Source: Ditylenchus dipsaci
Lineage: Eukaryota > Nematoda > Chromadorea > Rhabditida > Anguinidae
Assembly (NCBI GenBank): GCA_004194705.1
Contig: SADC01000032.1
Location: forward strand, 124,001-188,000
Direction: 5' to 3'
Length of the DNA stretch: 64,000 nucleotides
The notes beneath the pieces are model-generated. The model did not search any database and had not been told where the DNA came from. It saw nothing but the letters and a program-made list of their open reading frames with translations. Position numbers and translations under genes: made by a program. Of the stretch, positions 24,501 through 31,279 are shown piece by piece (positions within the stretch are counted from its first letter, which is position 1; each line of letters opens with the position of its first letter).

Positions 24501-27500
24501 GCAATGTCCTCAAATAGGCTAATTTTTTGAAAATGGACATTTTTTTCTTTAAGCTAGTGAGCAGCAAACTTATTTAAACCCGTATCTTCGTTAATATTCT
24601 AAGTCTAACTAGAATAGTTTTTATATCAGGAATGTAAATTGTAATTTTTAAAAAAGATTTGTACTTTTTTCGAAACTCCAAATCTTTTCTTTTTCGAAAG
24701 TAATTTTTATAAAGATTTGTACTTTTTTTCGCCTGTTGTACTTTTTTGTACTTTTTCTAATTTGCGCTAAAAAAAAATTTTTTTGGCTGCGGCGCAGCTT
24801 TCAGTTATATTTTTAGTTATTTCTTTATTTTGAATTTTTGTCTTTGTTTTTTTACCTTTTTCAGGGTATGTAACTCAAAATTATTAAATAAAGAACATTT
24901 GGCCGAATAAAGTGCAATTTGGTCATTTTTGATCAAAAAGTATTTCTTTATTCATTGCTTACTGGGTTTTGAGTATCAAAACTGAAGATTTTGACGTGAA
25001 ATTTCAAAAATTCTAAAGATGTGTGGTCTCTAATAGAGTACAAATATGCCAAATAATGTTTTGTCAACGTGGGTCTTAGAGTTTTTCAATTTTAAGCCCT
25101 TCTTGTAGCGCAGGAAATGTGCGCTACATAATGCACGAAAAGTTGTTCACATTCTGTCAAAAACGGTTTTCTTTCCAAAAAAGATGCTTTTTGAAAATCC
25201 CAACTTTTCAAACTTTTGCCTATTTTTCCAAAATTTTCAAATCACTTTAAAAAACCCTTATGCACGCTAAAAACACATTCATTAAGGAGTAAAATGAGCT
25301 ATTATGAGTGCGGGTTTGATTTGGAAAAATTGGAGCTACAGTCATTTCAAGTTGAGAAGTGCGAAAAAGTGGGACCTGCTAATCAGCCAACTTCCAACGG
25401 TTATTGCTCCGCTTTTATAATATCATTTTCGAAGCCGTCTTGCTGTTTCGAGATTCTTAGAGTTCAGGCTACAAGATAGGAATAAAAGAAAAAAATTCAT
25501 TTTCCGTCATGGCCAGGCACTCGTCCATTCTCACCGATTGTGTGTTTCAAGCTGCAGCCAATTTTTTCGTAAAAACCAATTCAAAGTTTAACTTTTCTAC
25601 ATATAACTTAGAGATAAGTTGAAGTTTTTTATTCGAGATCTGGCAAAACTATGTTTTTTTTTCTCACTGGTACTTTTTTTTTTGAAATTACACAACAGTT
25701 GCTATACATTGGCGAATCATGCGCTAAAATTTTTGAAAAATTTAGAAAATTAAGATGATGATCGAATAAACGACAAAATTGAACGTTTTAACGGCAAAAA
25801 AGTGATAGTTTTATAGCGAAAAATATGGATTCATTATTTCCCATACACAGAAACACACAATGCTTTTTTCTTGGCTTAAGAAAGGTCATTTTACTTATGA
25901 GCAGTAGGTTCGCGCCAAAGGCGCGCTTGGTTCCCTAGTAACTTCTAATCAATGAAAATGGGTGGTGCGAATTTTTTTCATTAGAAATTTTTTAAACTAA
26001 TTCCACACATTTTGGCGATAACTGAAACATCGAAAAATTAAGGGACACCAAAGTGCAATAGCCCCGCTCAATTCCAGTCACGGCTTGGGCCGGGCTTAGG
26101 CCCGAAGCCCGGCTTAAATTTTTGGCTCTAAATTCAAATTTTTCGCAATTTTTTTTCACTTAAAAAATCAAGTATTTTTGTAGCTATGGAAAGTGCCATT
26201 TTGATTGCCCAGAATGCAACTCGACACATTAACGAAGAGCTCAAAAAACTAAGCCAGCCAGAAATTGAAATTTCCCCTACAGGTTTTATTAAGTTTATTT
26301 AACTTTTTCGATTGAAATTTCTACAACTGTAAACAATTAAGCCCGTTCTATGTTTTTTACGAGCAATATCAGGGTATTGTGCAAGCCTGCATCATCCAAA
26401 TCCTACTGTCTTTGGCATCTATATTTTGTGTTACCACAGTGCTGCTGGGAATGGATCCCTGGTCTGCGTTTATAATCGGTGAGTTTTTAGGCGTTTATAC
26501 CTATTTCTCAGGGAAAAATACCACTGAAATTTTCGCAATCGAGGAAAACTTGGTAACGCTGCTCAGTGTGCCTCCTGAGCAGGGGTGGACACGTGCCCAA
26601 AAATTCACGGCCCGTCTTGTGAAAATACAGTCGAACCTCTTTATAGTGACACCCCTGGGGACCGACCCCTAGGTGTCACTATATCCAGGTGTCACTATAT
26701 CGGGGTGTCACTATATCCTATATCACTATATGTCGGTCAACCAAAACGGGCCCGGGGTGTCACTATATCAAGGGTGTCACTATATCGGGGTGTCACTATA
26801 AAGAGGTTCGACTGTACGGCCCGGCCCGCTCAATTCCAGTCACGGCCTGGGCCGGGCTTAGGCCCGAAGCCCGGCTTAAAATTTTTGGCTCTAAATTCAA
26901 ATTTTTCGCAATTTTTTTTCACTTAAATAGCATAGAGTTTTGAAAATATTTTTTTTAACTGGGAACTACCGCATAAAAAACTCTGGCATGAATGCATTTT
27001 TCATGCATCCAGAGTCACCTTCCAGTGATTTGTGTCTAAGAGATTGCTCGGAATGGTTCCATCCGAGCATTTACTATAATCAGTGCTCAGAGTGTTAGAA
27101 AGACAAAACATAAAAAATTGAAAAAAAATCAACAGGGGGACCAAGGCATGCCGCGAATGCGTATAGAGCCGTTTGTTTTGTTGATACGATTTCGGTACAT
27201 TAACCGATTCTCATCTCCGTTGTCGATTGCATAGAGCTTAAGTTGCATGACGATGTGGTGTAATTGTTTTAGTCTGGAATGCTATTGCGAGCCACAAAAG
27301 CGAGAGAAACCTAGCGCCGCAAAAAATTTGGTATAGAAACTTCATTTATTCCTGGCAGATGTACAAAGTTTATTCGACTAGACTCAATTCATAAACAATT
27401 TTAAATAGCATCGGAGTTACTATTGGCATGAAGATTATAGGCGCCTGACTTGAACTGGAATAAACCATTCAAGGAAAGTACAGGGTGGGCCAAATTTTTG

Positions 27501-30169
27501 TAACTATTTGCTTTGCTCATAACTTTTTGAATGTATTGTGTTTTGAAGAGTATTTTTTGATTGATAGAGGAGACTTTAGGCAACCAGAAAACATCAAATT
27601 TTCAATACAACAAATTTCTTCAACATTTAACCAAAACGACAAAAAGTTGAATAGATATTTTTTTAAGACCCAGTGACCAAACTCAGCCTTCTGACATAGA
27701 AGAATTGAGGCAAAGAGTTGTCTGAGCCTTCTAAATATACTGTATTCACTCTTTTAATCGCCCATGGGCGTTTATTTTTCAACCCTTAAAAAATCGGAAA
27801 AAATATTTCGATTTTGAGATTTTTGCTCAACCAAAATTTAAAAAGTGGAATCAGGTGAACTCGTGGTAAGTAAGAAAACGCAAAAAACAGATTTGCAAAA
27901 TAATTTTTTTAAACTGAGATATAGGTCCTTAAGGGTGGGCGTTTATTAGAGGGTGGGCGATAAATAGAGTGAATACGGTATACTCATTCGGCAAAATATA
28001 TATATCAAGACCGAATTTTCAAAAGTCTGAAACTGGTTTCTTAAACTGAGGGCTAAGTGGAGCAATAGTTCTGCATAAATCTTCGATGAAAAGAAAAAAA
28101 CAAATGTTTTGCCTTTCAGGAGGATCTAAAACTCTAACTTTTCAGTAATTGTGATCGGCCTCATACTAATGAATGTAGTGGGTCTCATGTATTGGTGGTC
28201 CATCGATTTCAACGCCATTTCTGTAGTTAATTTAGTGATGGTAGGAAACTGTTCACAAATTACTACCAAATAAAAGTGAACAACCAAAATAAGTTTTTAG
28301 TCTGTCGGAATTTCTGTCGAGTTCTGTGCCCATATTGTTCGAGGTATTCATGAAATTAAATTTTCGCTTCTCTGAATTGCAAAATATTTCAATATTTTCA
28401 GCCTTTACAATTAGTGTGGAGAGAACCCGTGTGGAAAGAGCTTCCGAAGCTCTGTCCAAAGTGGGATGTTCAGTGCTCTCTGGCATTACCTTCACCAAGT
28501 TGGGCGGCATAGTGGTCGGAAATTTTTTAAGGGGGCATGCCGTGCCTGACACGGAGAAAAGACGGGAACCATGAATTTTTTCTTTCTCGATCAAGTTTTA
28601 CATGCGTTTTCATCCAGATTTTTTAAGTTTTCTCACTAGTTTTTAAAAGTAGTATAGAGTCATCAATTAGATTGATGCGAAACGAGTGAAAAATTGAAAG
28701 ATTCAAAAAAAACTGCTGGTCCCCCTCCTTAACTTTTTAAAACGCACGGGCATGCCCATTTAAAAATCTTATATACTTTAGACAAAACTTGTCATTTCAA
28801 GGTCCTTGCCTTTGCACATTCTCAAATTTTTAATGTAAGTTTTAATTTTTTACAGTCTAGTTTTCTAAAGCCACACCCCAGAAAAAGCGAAAGTTATCAA
28901 TTTTCGACTTACTTTGAAAATGTTTGCCCTTAAACTCAAATATACCGTGTTTTTGGAATTTTTGGCTCTATGAGTCTATTATCACAGGTTTTTTGCATTT
29001 GCCCAACTCATAATCTTAGGTCTTTCAGACTTTTTGTGCTCAGCTGCTGAGTCTCAATGAAAATTTTCATAAGATCGGCAAACAAAAATACTAAATGTAA
29101 TATTTGCAGTGTTTGATGCGAACAAATTGTTTTTCGGGGAATTTTTTCGTAGCTGAAGAAAACGACCCGAATTCTTTTTATGCTTCATGAACACAAAAGC
29201 ATTATTTAAAAACTTTCAAAAGTGTCGATGTAACAAATAAGTTTACCATTTATTTCTTTTAAAAATTACCCCGTGGCATCTAAATATACTTTTTAAAAGA
29301 ATTGTACTTTTTTGAGATCCAAAATCTTTTTTTTGATGCTCAAAATCAATAGAAATGGATAAAATGACATTTTTATACGAAAATGTCTAGTTTTTTCAAA
29401 AATTTGAGTTCGTAGCCCTGCTATACCCTTACTGCTCAATTGACTTTGACCAATACCAGTAATTCAGCTTGCGGGACGAAGGAAACATTATTTCAATTGT
29501 ATTTTTTCATTTTTAAATCTTAAAAGAAGTCTTAGAAACAGTATATACCGTATAACTCTATTAATCCCCATGGGGGACCAATTTTCAAACCCTCAAAAAT
29601 CTGAAAAATTTGATGTCAATCTCAAAATTTTTGGGCGAAAATGCTTAATCGAATAAGCGGAATCGGTAGAGCTCGTGGGATTTAAGAAAATGCAAAAAAC
29701 ATATTTGCAAAATATTCACTATAGGCTAAGATATAGGTCCCCAAAGTCAGGGGTGGGGGATTAATAGAGGGTGGGGGGTTAATAGAGGTTATACGGTATA
29801 CACCATTTAATAATTTTTTTGCAAAAACAGTTATTGGTATTCAAAATAAATTTTGCTTTGGTCCCTCAAGCTGATTGACTAGTGAGGGTCAAGGTTAATT
29901 GAACGGTGGGGGGGGATAAAGGTAAAGCGCTCCAAAATTTGATTTGACTTTGTTCTGTGCATGCCACTATGCGTGCTAATATCTCATAAGATTTGCAAAC
30001 AAAAACACTAAATGAAATTTCTTTATCCACACTTACAATTTGTTTTAAAGGTCTACTATTTCCGGATGTTCCTTGGAATAGTGGTGATTGGTGCAGCTCA
30101 CGGCTGATCCTCCTACCAGTTCTGCTCAGTTTCTGTGGACCACCGGTCAATCGCGCCGTCTCTACCTGA
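1657..30169 (+). CDS. NPC1: NPC1-like intracellular cholesterol transporter, about 38 exons
   Basis: Lysosomal/late endosomal sterol exporter that receives cholesterol from NPC2. Exons: 1657-1850, 1901-1927, 5367-5454, 5508-5520, 5579-5623, 6115-6155, 6204-6268, 6324-6376, 6437-6577, 6725-6748, 6802-6858, 6904-6935, 7001-7049, 8808-8973, 9027-9299, 9347-9445, 9700-9813, 10374-10498, 10552-10570, 11175-11289, 11334-11446, 12984-13077, 13125-13207, 13257-13288, 13806-13933, 13989-14021, 14867-15212, 15264-15354, 17465-17767, 17827-17843, 17897-17995, 26184-26282, 26342-26478, 28146-28240, 28301-28343, 28402-28514, 28802-28834, 30051-30169. All three lumenal domains, the sterol-sensing domain and the C-terminal membrane block are present in family order. 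Missing: exon(s) before 1657. About six one-base gaps break the frame as assembled (see findings), so it is either a functional gene with assembly indels or a very young pseudogene. The 6904-6935/7001-7049 junction is the least certain. Confidence 0.9.
2040..4119. mobile_element. TTAA-flanked foldback transposon, 2.08 kb
   Basis: Begins CACTCCGAGCCTCATGCG and ends with its exact complement, CGCATGAGGCTCGGAGTG. It is flanked on both sides by TTAA (2036-2039 and 4120-4123), the piggyBac-type target duplication. Outer arms of about 640 bp (2040-2680 and 3480-4119) are nearly identical inverted copies. The centre carries a second inverted pair (about 2690-2850 and 2985-3149) around a short unique core. 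No transposase frame is visible: the two open frames at 2338-2724 and 3381-3821 are mirror copies of the same arm sequence. Non-autonomous, sitting in NPC1 intron 1928-5366. Confidence 0.85.
4137..4990. repeat. degenerate arms of other foldback families
   Basis: Contains a stretch (TGATTAGTTTTTAGATTCTG, TCAGCATGAAAAAAGAGG, AATTGTTTCAGTGATTAAAA) similar to the hairpin at 18505-18954. The end (4880-4990, AACACCGGATTCGTGCTCAG) resembles the arm at 34528-34630 of the 34021-35904 foldback. Looks like worn remnants; no gene seen. The remainder to 5366 is AT-rich without recognisable features. Confidence 0.45.
6725..8973 (+). CDS. NPC1: NPC1 first membrane helix and TM2 region
   Basis: The 24-nt micro-exon 6725-6748 (DNCKMAMM) and exons 6802-6858 and 6904-6935, separated by a 45-nt intron, join into one hydrophobic helix ([14 protein letters not shown] then [11 protein letters not shown]). 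Exon 7001-7049 gives [15 protein letters not shown], like the segment before TM2 in NPC1. Exon 8808-8973 holds TM2 and the motif [19 protein letters not shown], corresponding to the conserved TTNPVDLWSAP block. The connection between 6935 and 7001 can be a 65-nt intron (AG/GTATAC...CTTCCAG/A). Alternatively the acidic stretch [10 protein letters not shown] is coding and one base is missing at about 7001. A base is missing in the T run 8953-8957. Confidence 0.82.
7050..7613. other. intron sequence with no feature seen
   Basis: First part of the 1.76-kb NPC1 intron 7050-8807. AT-rich; no convincing exon, inverted repeat or motif array. The remainder of the intron is filled by three MITEs. Confidence 0.5.
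7622..7807. repeat. MITE with iterated GGGCCAATTT motif
   Basis: Begins GGGGAGGAGAAAATTGGGCC and ends GGCTCAATCTTCTCCC. Between these the motif TTTGGGCC/GGCCCAATTT recurs about seven times in both orientations. Non-coding; lies in NPC1 intron 7050-8807. Confidence 0.7.
7808..8475. repeat. MITE with iterated AATTATCCGG and a nested array
   Basis: Ends are AGAGTTGCTGAAT and ATTAAGCAACTCT. The left and right flanks hold repeated GGATAATTATCC and GGCTAATTA units. The centre (about 7960-8240) has an inverted pair built of AAATTTCTAAAAATTGACCGC-like units, three per side. Abuts the preceding MITE. Confidence 0.72.
8560..8761. repeat. MITE, ends TAGGGTAGGATTCGGTCGG
   Basis: Left end TAGGGTAGGATTCGGTCGG matches the complement of right end CCGACCGAACCCTACCCTA. 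The interior repeats CCGGTTTT/AAAACCCGG. It ends only 46 bp before the acceptor of NPC1 exon 8808-8973. Confidence 0.72.
9027..10570 (+). CDS. NPC1: NPC1 middle lumenal domain (5 exons)
   Basis: Exon 9027-9299 begins [12 protein letters not shown], as in the PFFRTEQ block of the family, and ends [20 protein letters not shown]; one base is missing near 9123-9126, where the frame changes between EYG and PVFRKSF. Exons 9347-9445, 9700-9813 and 10374-10498 continue with [44 protein letters not shown] and NPNYTISFM. The 19-nt micro-exon 10552-10570 encodes AERSLQ, equivalent to the family AERS motif. Exons from 9347 on are in phase with each other. Confidence 0.9.
10571..11174. repeat. palindromic family-A element plus G-run array in an NPC1 intron
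   Basis: A copy of the dispersed family A: ATGCATCCAGAGTCACTTTCG, TCTAAGGTATGTGGGTGTGCG, CCCCGAAGGGGGCG, then the inverted half TGCGCGCACGCACTTACC. It follows directly on the donor of micro-exon 10552-10570. From 10997 to 11115 four units of GGGGGGGG-TATA...AAGCCAGTAG occur, matching the element ends (GGCGCTACTGGCTTATACC at 10580). Confidence 0.65.
11175..14021 (+). CDS. NPC1: NPC1 sterol-sensing domain (7 exons)
   Basis: Exons 11175-11289, 11334-11446, 12984-13077, 13125-13207, 13257-13288, 13806-13933 and 13989-14021 encode five hydrophobic helices in the order of the NPC1 sterol-sensing domain. The diagnostic segment [19 protein letters not shown] is in 12984-13077, then [31 protein letters not shown] and [14 protein letters not shown]. 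One base is missing in the AAAA run 11183-11186 (EIK then [11 protein letters not shown]). The junction 11289/11334 is one base short. Introns here contain several MITEs. Confidence 0.9.
11590..11799. repeat. hairpin MITE, 90-bp arms
   Basis: Arms 11590-11680 and 11710-11799 are near-perfect complements (CAAAACGATAAAGAAAGG against CCTTTCTTTATCGTTTTGG), with a short loop of about 30 bp. Confidence 0.8.
11934..12030. repeat. array of GTGAAATTCCCC units
   Basis: Four to five imperfect copies of GTGAAATTCCCC(A/T)CC in about 100 bp. No partner array found nearby; possibly one end of a decayed element. Confidence 0.5.
12612..12770. repeat. TACCGTATTT-family MITE
   Basis: Left end TACCGTATTTTTCTATTCAA, right end AGAGAAAATATGGTA. 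The interior has GGGGCGTTTA units on both sides. Other members: 16694-16937, 27738-27981, 29546-29800, 63014-63260, and single ends near 36592, 46600, 50612, 55890, 56381 and 57272. Ends lie at TA dinucleotides. Confidence 0.75.
13475..13743. repeat. MITE with iterated AAAATACCCAAAGAC
   Basis: Ends ACCGGTGCAGGATCATAATA and TATTTTGATCCTGCACCGGT are inverted. Adjacent to each end AAAATACCC(A)AAGAC recurs three to four times. Sits in the intron before NPC1 exon 13806-13933. Confidence 0.78.
14022..14866. repeat. decayed family-A element in an NPC1 intron
   Basis: Starts near GGCGCTACGGGAGTATAACC (14041) and contains CCTACCGCATAAAGAAACTC, CATCCAAAGTCACTTTCG, TGTGCGCATCTCAACTCC and the inverted half up to about 14505. 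Nothing recognisable from 14520 to 14860. Confidence 0.6.
14867..17995 (+). CDS. NPC1: NPC1 cysteine-rich lumenal domain (5 exons)
   Basis: Exon 14867-15212 has [32 protein letters not shown] and [10 protein letters not shown], matching the TM8 and start of the third lumenal domain. Exon 15264-15354 gives ICSSVGC. Exon 17465-17767 gives [25 protein letters not shown] and [15 protein letters not shown]. The 17-nt micro-exon 17827-17843 encodes GHAAY. Exon 17897-17995 ends [17 protein letters not shown]. The donor after 17995 is GC (AAAG/GCAAGA), a GC-AG intron. Confidence 0.9.
15548..16430. mobile_element. element with inverted ends, interrupted by a mariner MITE
   Basis: AAGGAGGGGTGAAAGCTG and TTAAGGAGATAGTC at 15548-15585 have their inverted partner at 16395-16435 (GACTATCTCCTTAACAGC). 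The 15635-16044 mariner MITE was inserted inside this unit. In NPC1 intron 15355-17464. Confidence 0.6.
15635..16044. mobile_element. mariner-type MITE, 410 bp
   Basis: Perfect-looking terminal repeats CAGGGTGCGTCAAAATTA and TAATTTTGACGCACCCTG, with TA duplicated on each side (15633-15634 and 16045-16046), as expected for Tc1/mariner insertion. No transposase. Confidence 0.85.
16428..16674. repeat. TTAAAGGGGCATGCCCGTGC-family MITE
   Basis: Left end TTAAAGGGGCATGCCCGTGC and right end GCACGGGCATGCTCCTTTAA. Relatives at 28524-28763, 36962-37202, 59051-59325 and partial ends near 31270, 32745 and 50840. Non-coding. Confidence 0.75.
16694..16937. repeat. TACCGTATTT-family MITE (divergent)
   Basis: Left end TTTACCGTAGAGCCACCTCT, right end CTATTAAGGAAATACGGTA. 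Belongs to the same family as 12612-12770. Confidence 0.6.
18505..18954. mobile_element. hAT-type hairpin MITE, 450 bp, with TSD
   Basis: Ends TAGAGCTGGAAACGGG and CCCGTTTCCAGCTCTA. An exact 8-bp duplication GTCATATT flanks it (18497-18504, 18955-18962). Arms of about 220 bp are nearly perfect complements; the centre has a repeated CCAAGGATCGCCAAGG block. TAGAG ends and an 8-bp duplication are hAT-like. Confidence 0.85.
19319..19441. repeat. fragment of the AATATTGGTATTGG repeat
   Basis: Several (A)ATATTGGTATTGG units ending CATCTCTAG. The same units, inverted, form the hAT-like element at 34704-35471. Confidence 0.55.
19803..20251 (-). pseudogene. divergent, intron-containing histone H3-like gene with a nonsense codon
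   Basis: Exon 20251-20013 (minus) reads [31 protein letters not shown], a TAG at 20101-20099, then [20 protein letters not shown] and EFKTVFRYR. After a 53-bp intron, exon 19959-19803 reads [47 protein letters not shown] and stops. This is the whole H3 histone fold in order, with many substitutions and the TAG at a lysine position (RYQKST in H3). The first amino acids must lie on an upstream exon; a candidate (ATG near 20408, after TTTTCAG) gives an atypical tail. Core loop 1 is not extended, so it does not look like CENP-A. It lies antisense within NPC1 intron 17996-26183. Pseudogene or assembly error at one codon. Confidence 0.8.
21670..22959. mobile_element. hAT-type element with iterated CCCGATCCCG ends, TSD GTTATTTT
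   Basis: Ends TAGAGACAGAAACGGG and TTTTTTCTGTCTCTA. The 8-bp GTTATTTT is duplicated at 21662-21669 and 22960-22967. Subterminal arrays of CGGGATCCCGATCCCG-type units occur on both sides. Nested in the 21465-24273 element and itself containing 22048-22507. A half copy is at 55049-55165. Confidence 0.85.
22048..22507. mobile_element. innermost MITE with iterated GCGCAATTTG
   Basis: Ends GGGCAGCGAGAGACAGCG and CGCTGTCTCTCGCTGCCC are perfect complements. Next to them come three or four units of GCGCAATTTGA/ATTGCGCCA per side. Probable 6-bp duplication AAATAT (22042-22047, 22508-22513). Fourth level of nesting inside the NPC1 intron. Confidence 0.82.
23018..23960 (+). pseudogene. multi-exon pseudogene carried inside the 21465-24273 transposon
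   Basis: Not a family I recognise. Exon 23018-23095 opens with ATG ([19 protein letters not shown]). Exon 23157-23356, best frame [20 protein letters not shown], then [17 protein letters not shown] and [15 protein letters not shown], has TAA at 23234-23236. Exon 23401 reads [20 protein letters not shown] at 23458-23460, [22 protein letters not shown] at 23608-23610, then [18 protein letters not shown] later exon from 23711 also reads well but shifts frame near 23775. AATAAA lies near 23957. The two TAA fit decayed CAA and the TGA fits decayed TGG. Alternatives: a transposon accessory protein or a captured host gene. Confidence 0.5.
24274..26062. other. intron tail without genes; partial repeats only
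   Basis: Contains the right remnant of the split family-A element (to about 24320) and a worn AAAAGATTTGTACTTTTT repeat at about 24640-24800 that recurs at 29260-29410, 45420-45620, 54590-54740 and 58480-58640. From 24850 to 26060 there is AT-rich sequence in which I see no exon or structured repeat. Confidence 0.5.
26064..26923 (+). repeat. direct duplication of a GGCCGGGC-rich block flanking two NPC1 exons
   Basis: About 100 bp beginning CCGCTCAATTCCAGTCACGG and running through CCGGGCTTAGGCCCGAAG to TTTTTTTTCACTTAAA occurs at 26064-26162 and again at 26825-26923. The first copy ends about 20 bp before the acceptor of exon 26184-26282; the second lies in the next large intron. Confidence 0.8.
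26184..30169 (+). CDS. NPC1: NPC1 C-terminal membrane block (7 exons)
   Basis: Exon 26184-26282 joins the distant exon at 17995 in phase ([20 protein letters not shown]). Exon 26342-26478 gives [14 protein letters not shown] and a helix ending DPWSAFII; its junction is one base short (CCC run at 26342). Exon 28146-28240 gives [20 protein letters not shown]. Exon 28301-28343 gives [14 protein letters not shown]. Exon 28402-28514 gives [12 protein letters not shown] and [12 protein letters not shown]. Exon 28802-28834 gives [11 protein letters not shown]. Exon 30051 onward gives [18 protein letters not shown], then, after one missing base near 30104, [16 protein letters not shown]. The stop in that frame is at 30167-30169. 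The other frame stays open to 30351 with YYEYTSPQPPPKT, so the true tail may be longer. Confidence 0.88.
26638..26814. mobile_element. mariner-type MITE with iterated GTGTCACTATA, TSD TA
   Basis: Ends CAGTCGAACCTCTTTATAGT and ACTATAAAGAGGTTCGACTG flanked by TA (26636-26637, 26815-26816). The interior is nearly all GGTGTCACTATATC units, about nine in both orientations. 177 bp. Confidence 0.85.
27738..27981. repeat. TACCGTATTT-family MITE
   Basis: Left end TACTGTATTCACTCTTTTAA, right end GATAAATAGAGTGAATACGG. GGGCGTTTAT units near both ends. In NPC1 intron 26479-28145. Upstream at 26960-27050 is a family-A fragment; nothing else recognised in that intron. Confidence 0.72.
28524..28763. repeat. 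TTAAAGGGGCATGCCC-family MITE
   Basis: Left TTTTAAGGGGGCATGCCGTG, right AACGCACGGGCATGCCCA. Starts nine bases after the donor of NPC1 exon 28402-28514 and ends 39 bp before the acceptor of exon 28802-28834, so the intron is essentially this element. Confidence 0.75.
29546..29800. repeat. TACCGTATTT-family MITE
   Basis: Left TACCGTATAACTCTATTAAT, right AATAGAGGTTATACGGTA; GGGGGATTAATAGAGG units near the right end. In NPC1 intron 28835-30050, which also holds a worn AAAAGATTTGTACTT repeat near 29290 and nothing else I can name. Confidence 0.75.
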
Positions 30170-30554
30170 AAGCAGCTGCCAACAGAAGCAGTCAAGCAGG
30201 GCAGGAAAAGCACCAATTCATAGAGGAGACCACACCCTCCCTCTACTACGAGTACACCAGTCCACAACCACCACCCAAGACAATAATAACAAGCCAAACG
30301 GGGATCTCAACTGATCTTAACTGTGCAATACCTTTATTTTTTGATTTTTAGTGCTGTGTGTATAGATTATTGTGGTAGAATTCCCATTTTTTAAATTGTG
30401 AAATCTTATTATACCATTGTCCAAAGTACATAACACGGGTTTTCATTTTTTGTCGTTGTTAATTTATAGTTTTTTTACGAACTTTTGAAGCAGTTGACAA
30501 CTAGCATTATGAATAAGCTTTATGTACCTGTGTTTTGATCGCATTTTTGTTGAA

Positions 30555-30564
30555 AATAAATAAA
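30555..30564 (+). promoter_or_regulatory. polyadenylation signals of NPC1
   Basis: Two overlapping AATAAA hexamers about 0.4 kb downstream of the NPC1 stop (0.2 kb after the longer alternative reading frame), followed by a T-rich stretch. No other strong hexamer intervenes. Confidence 0.5.
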
Positions 30565-30792
30565 GGCTGCTTTATTGCAGGTGAAATAGATGCACAAATG
30601 TAGAAAAAGTTGATTTTGAAATGGCTGTAACTGAAGTGTATGAATTTCGCCAGTAAATTTTATTGCGGCGTTTTTATTTCAACTTTTTTATGTGATTTTT
30701 CTAATTTTTCGCATTAACATAAAGCCTGGATCTTGGCTCTAATAGGCTATCAAATCTGCGAAATGGAGCCCTCTGCCCTACTAGAATTCTAT

Positions 30793-30944
30793 ACCACCAT
30801 CTGTTGCCAAAATATGCCTAGGTCTCGCTGTTGTTTTTTTTTTCTTGAAAAATGCCTTCGTTCCCCTCGTTCATTATGGTTACTGTAACACTATAATTAT
30901 GGTGATTAGGGTTACCAAGGCATATTTTGGCAACAGATAGTGGG
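30793..30944. repeat. short MITE downstream of NPC1
   Basis: CCACCATCTGTTGCCAAAAT and its complement ATTTTGGCAACAGATAGTGG bracket about 150 bp. A GGTCTCGCTGTTG motif inside recurs in other elements (1549, 17362). Confidence 0.65.
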
Positions 30945-31279
30945 AAAGAACCGAGCCGTGGATCTTGGATCTAATAAGGTATCAAAATTTGCTGAATAAT
31001 TTCAGGTCTTCAGATATTTAGAATCCTTTTTTAGAAAGTCATTTTTTAAAAACTGAATTTCCTTATTTCAAAAAAATTAGTAAAGTTTGATAGTTTATAG
31101 AAAGGCGAAATACAGGGTTACATGCTAGTACAAAAACACGAATTTAAATCAGAGTGGACGAGAAATTGTAGCGAATACGGTCAGGTCATAAATACCACAT
31201 TTTATGCAAACCGATTAAAAACAAAACAGTTTAAAAAAATTTGCTGGCCTGAGCTTCTTTTTTGGTATAATGCACGAGC

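Noticed and set aside
25216..25479. 87-codon ORF with [16 protein letters not shown]
   Set aside because: No acceptor or donor, no family similarity, and it lies in repeat-derived intron DNA.
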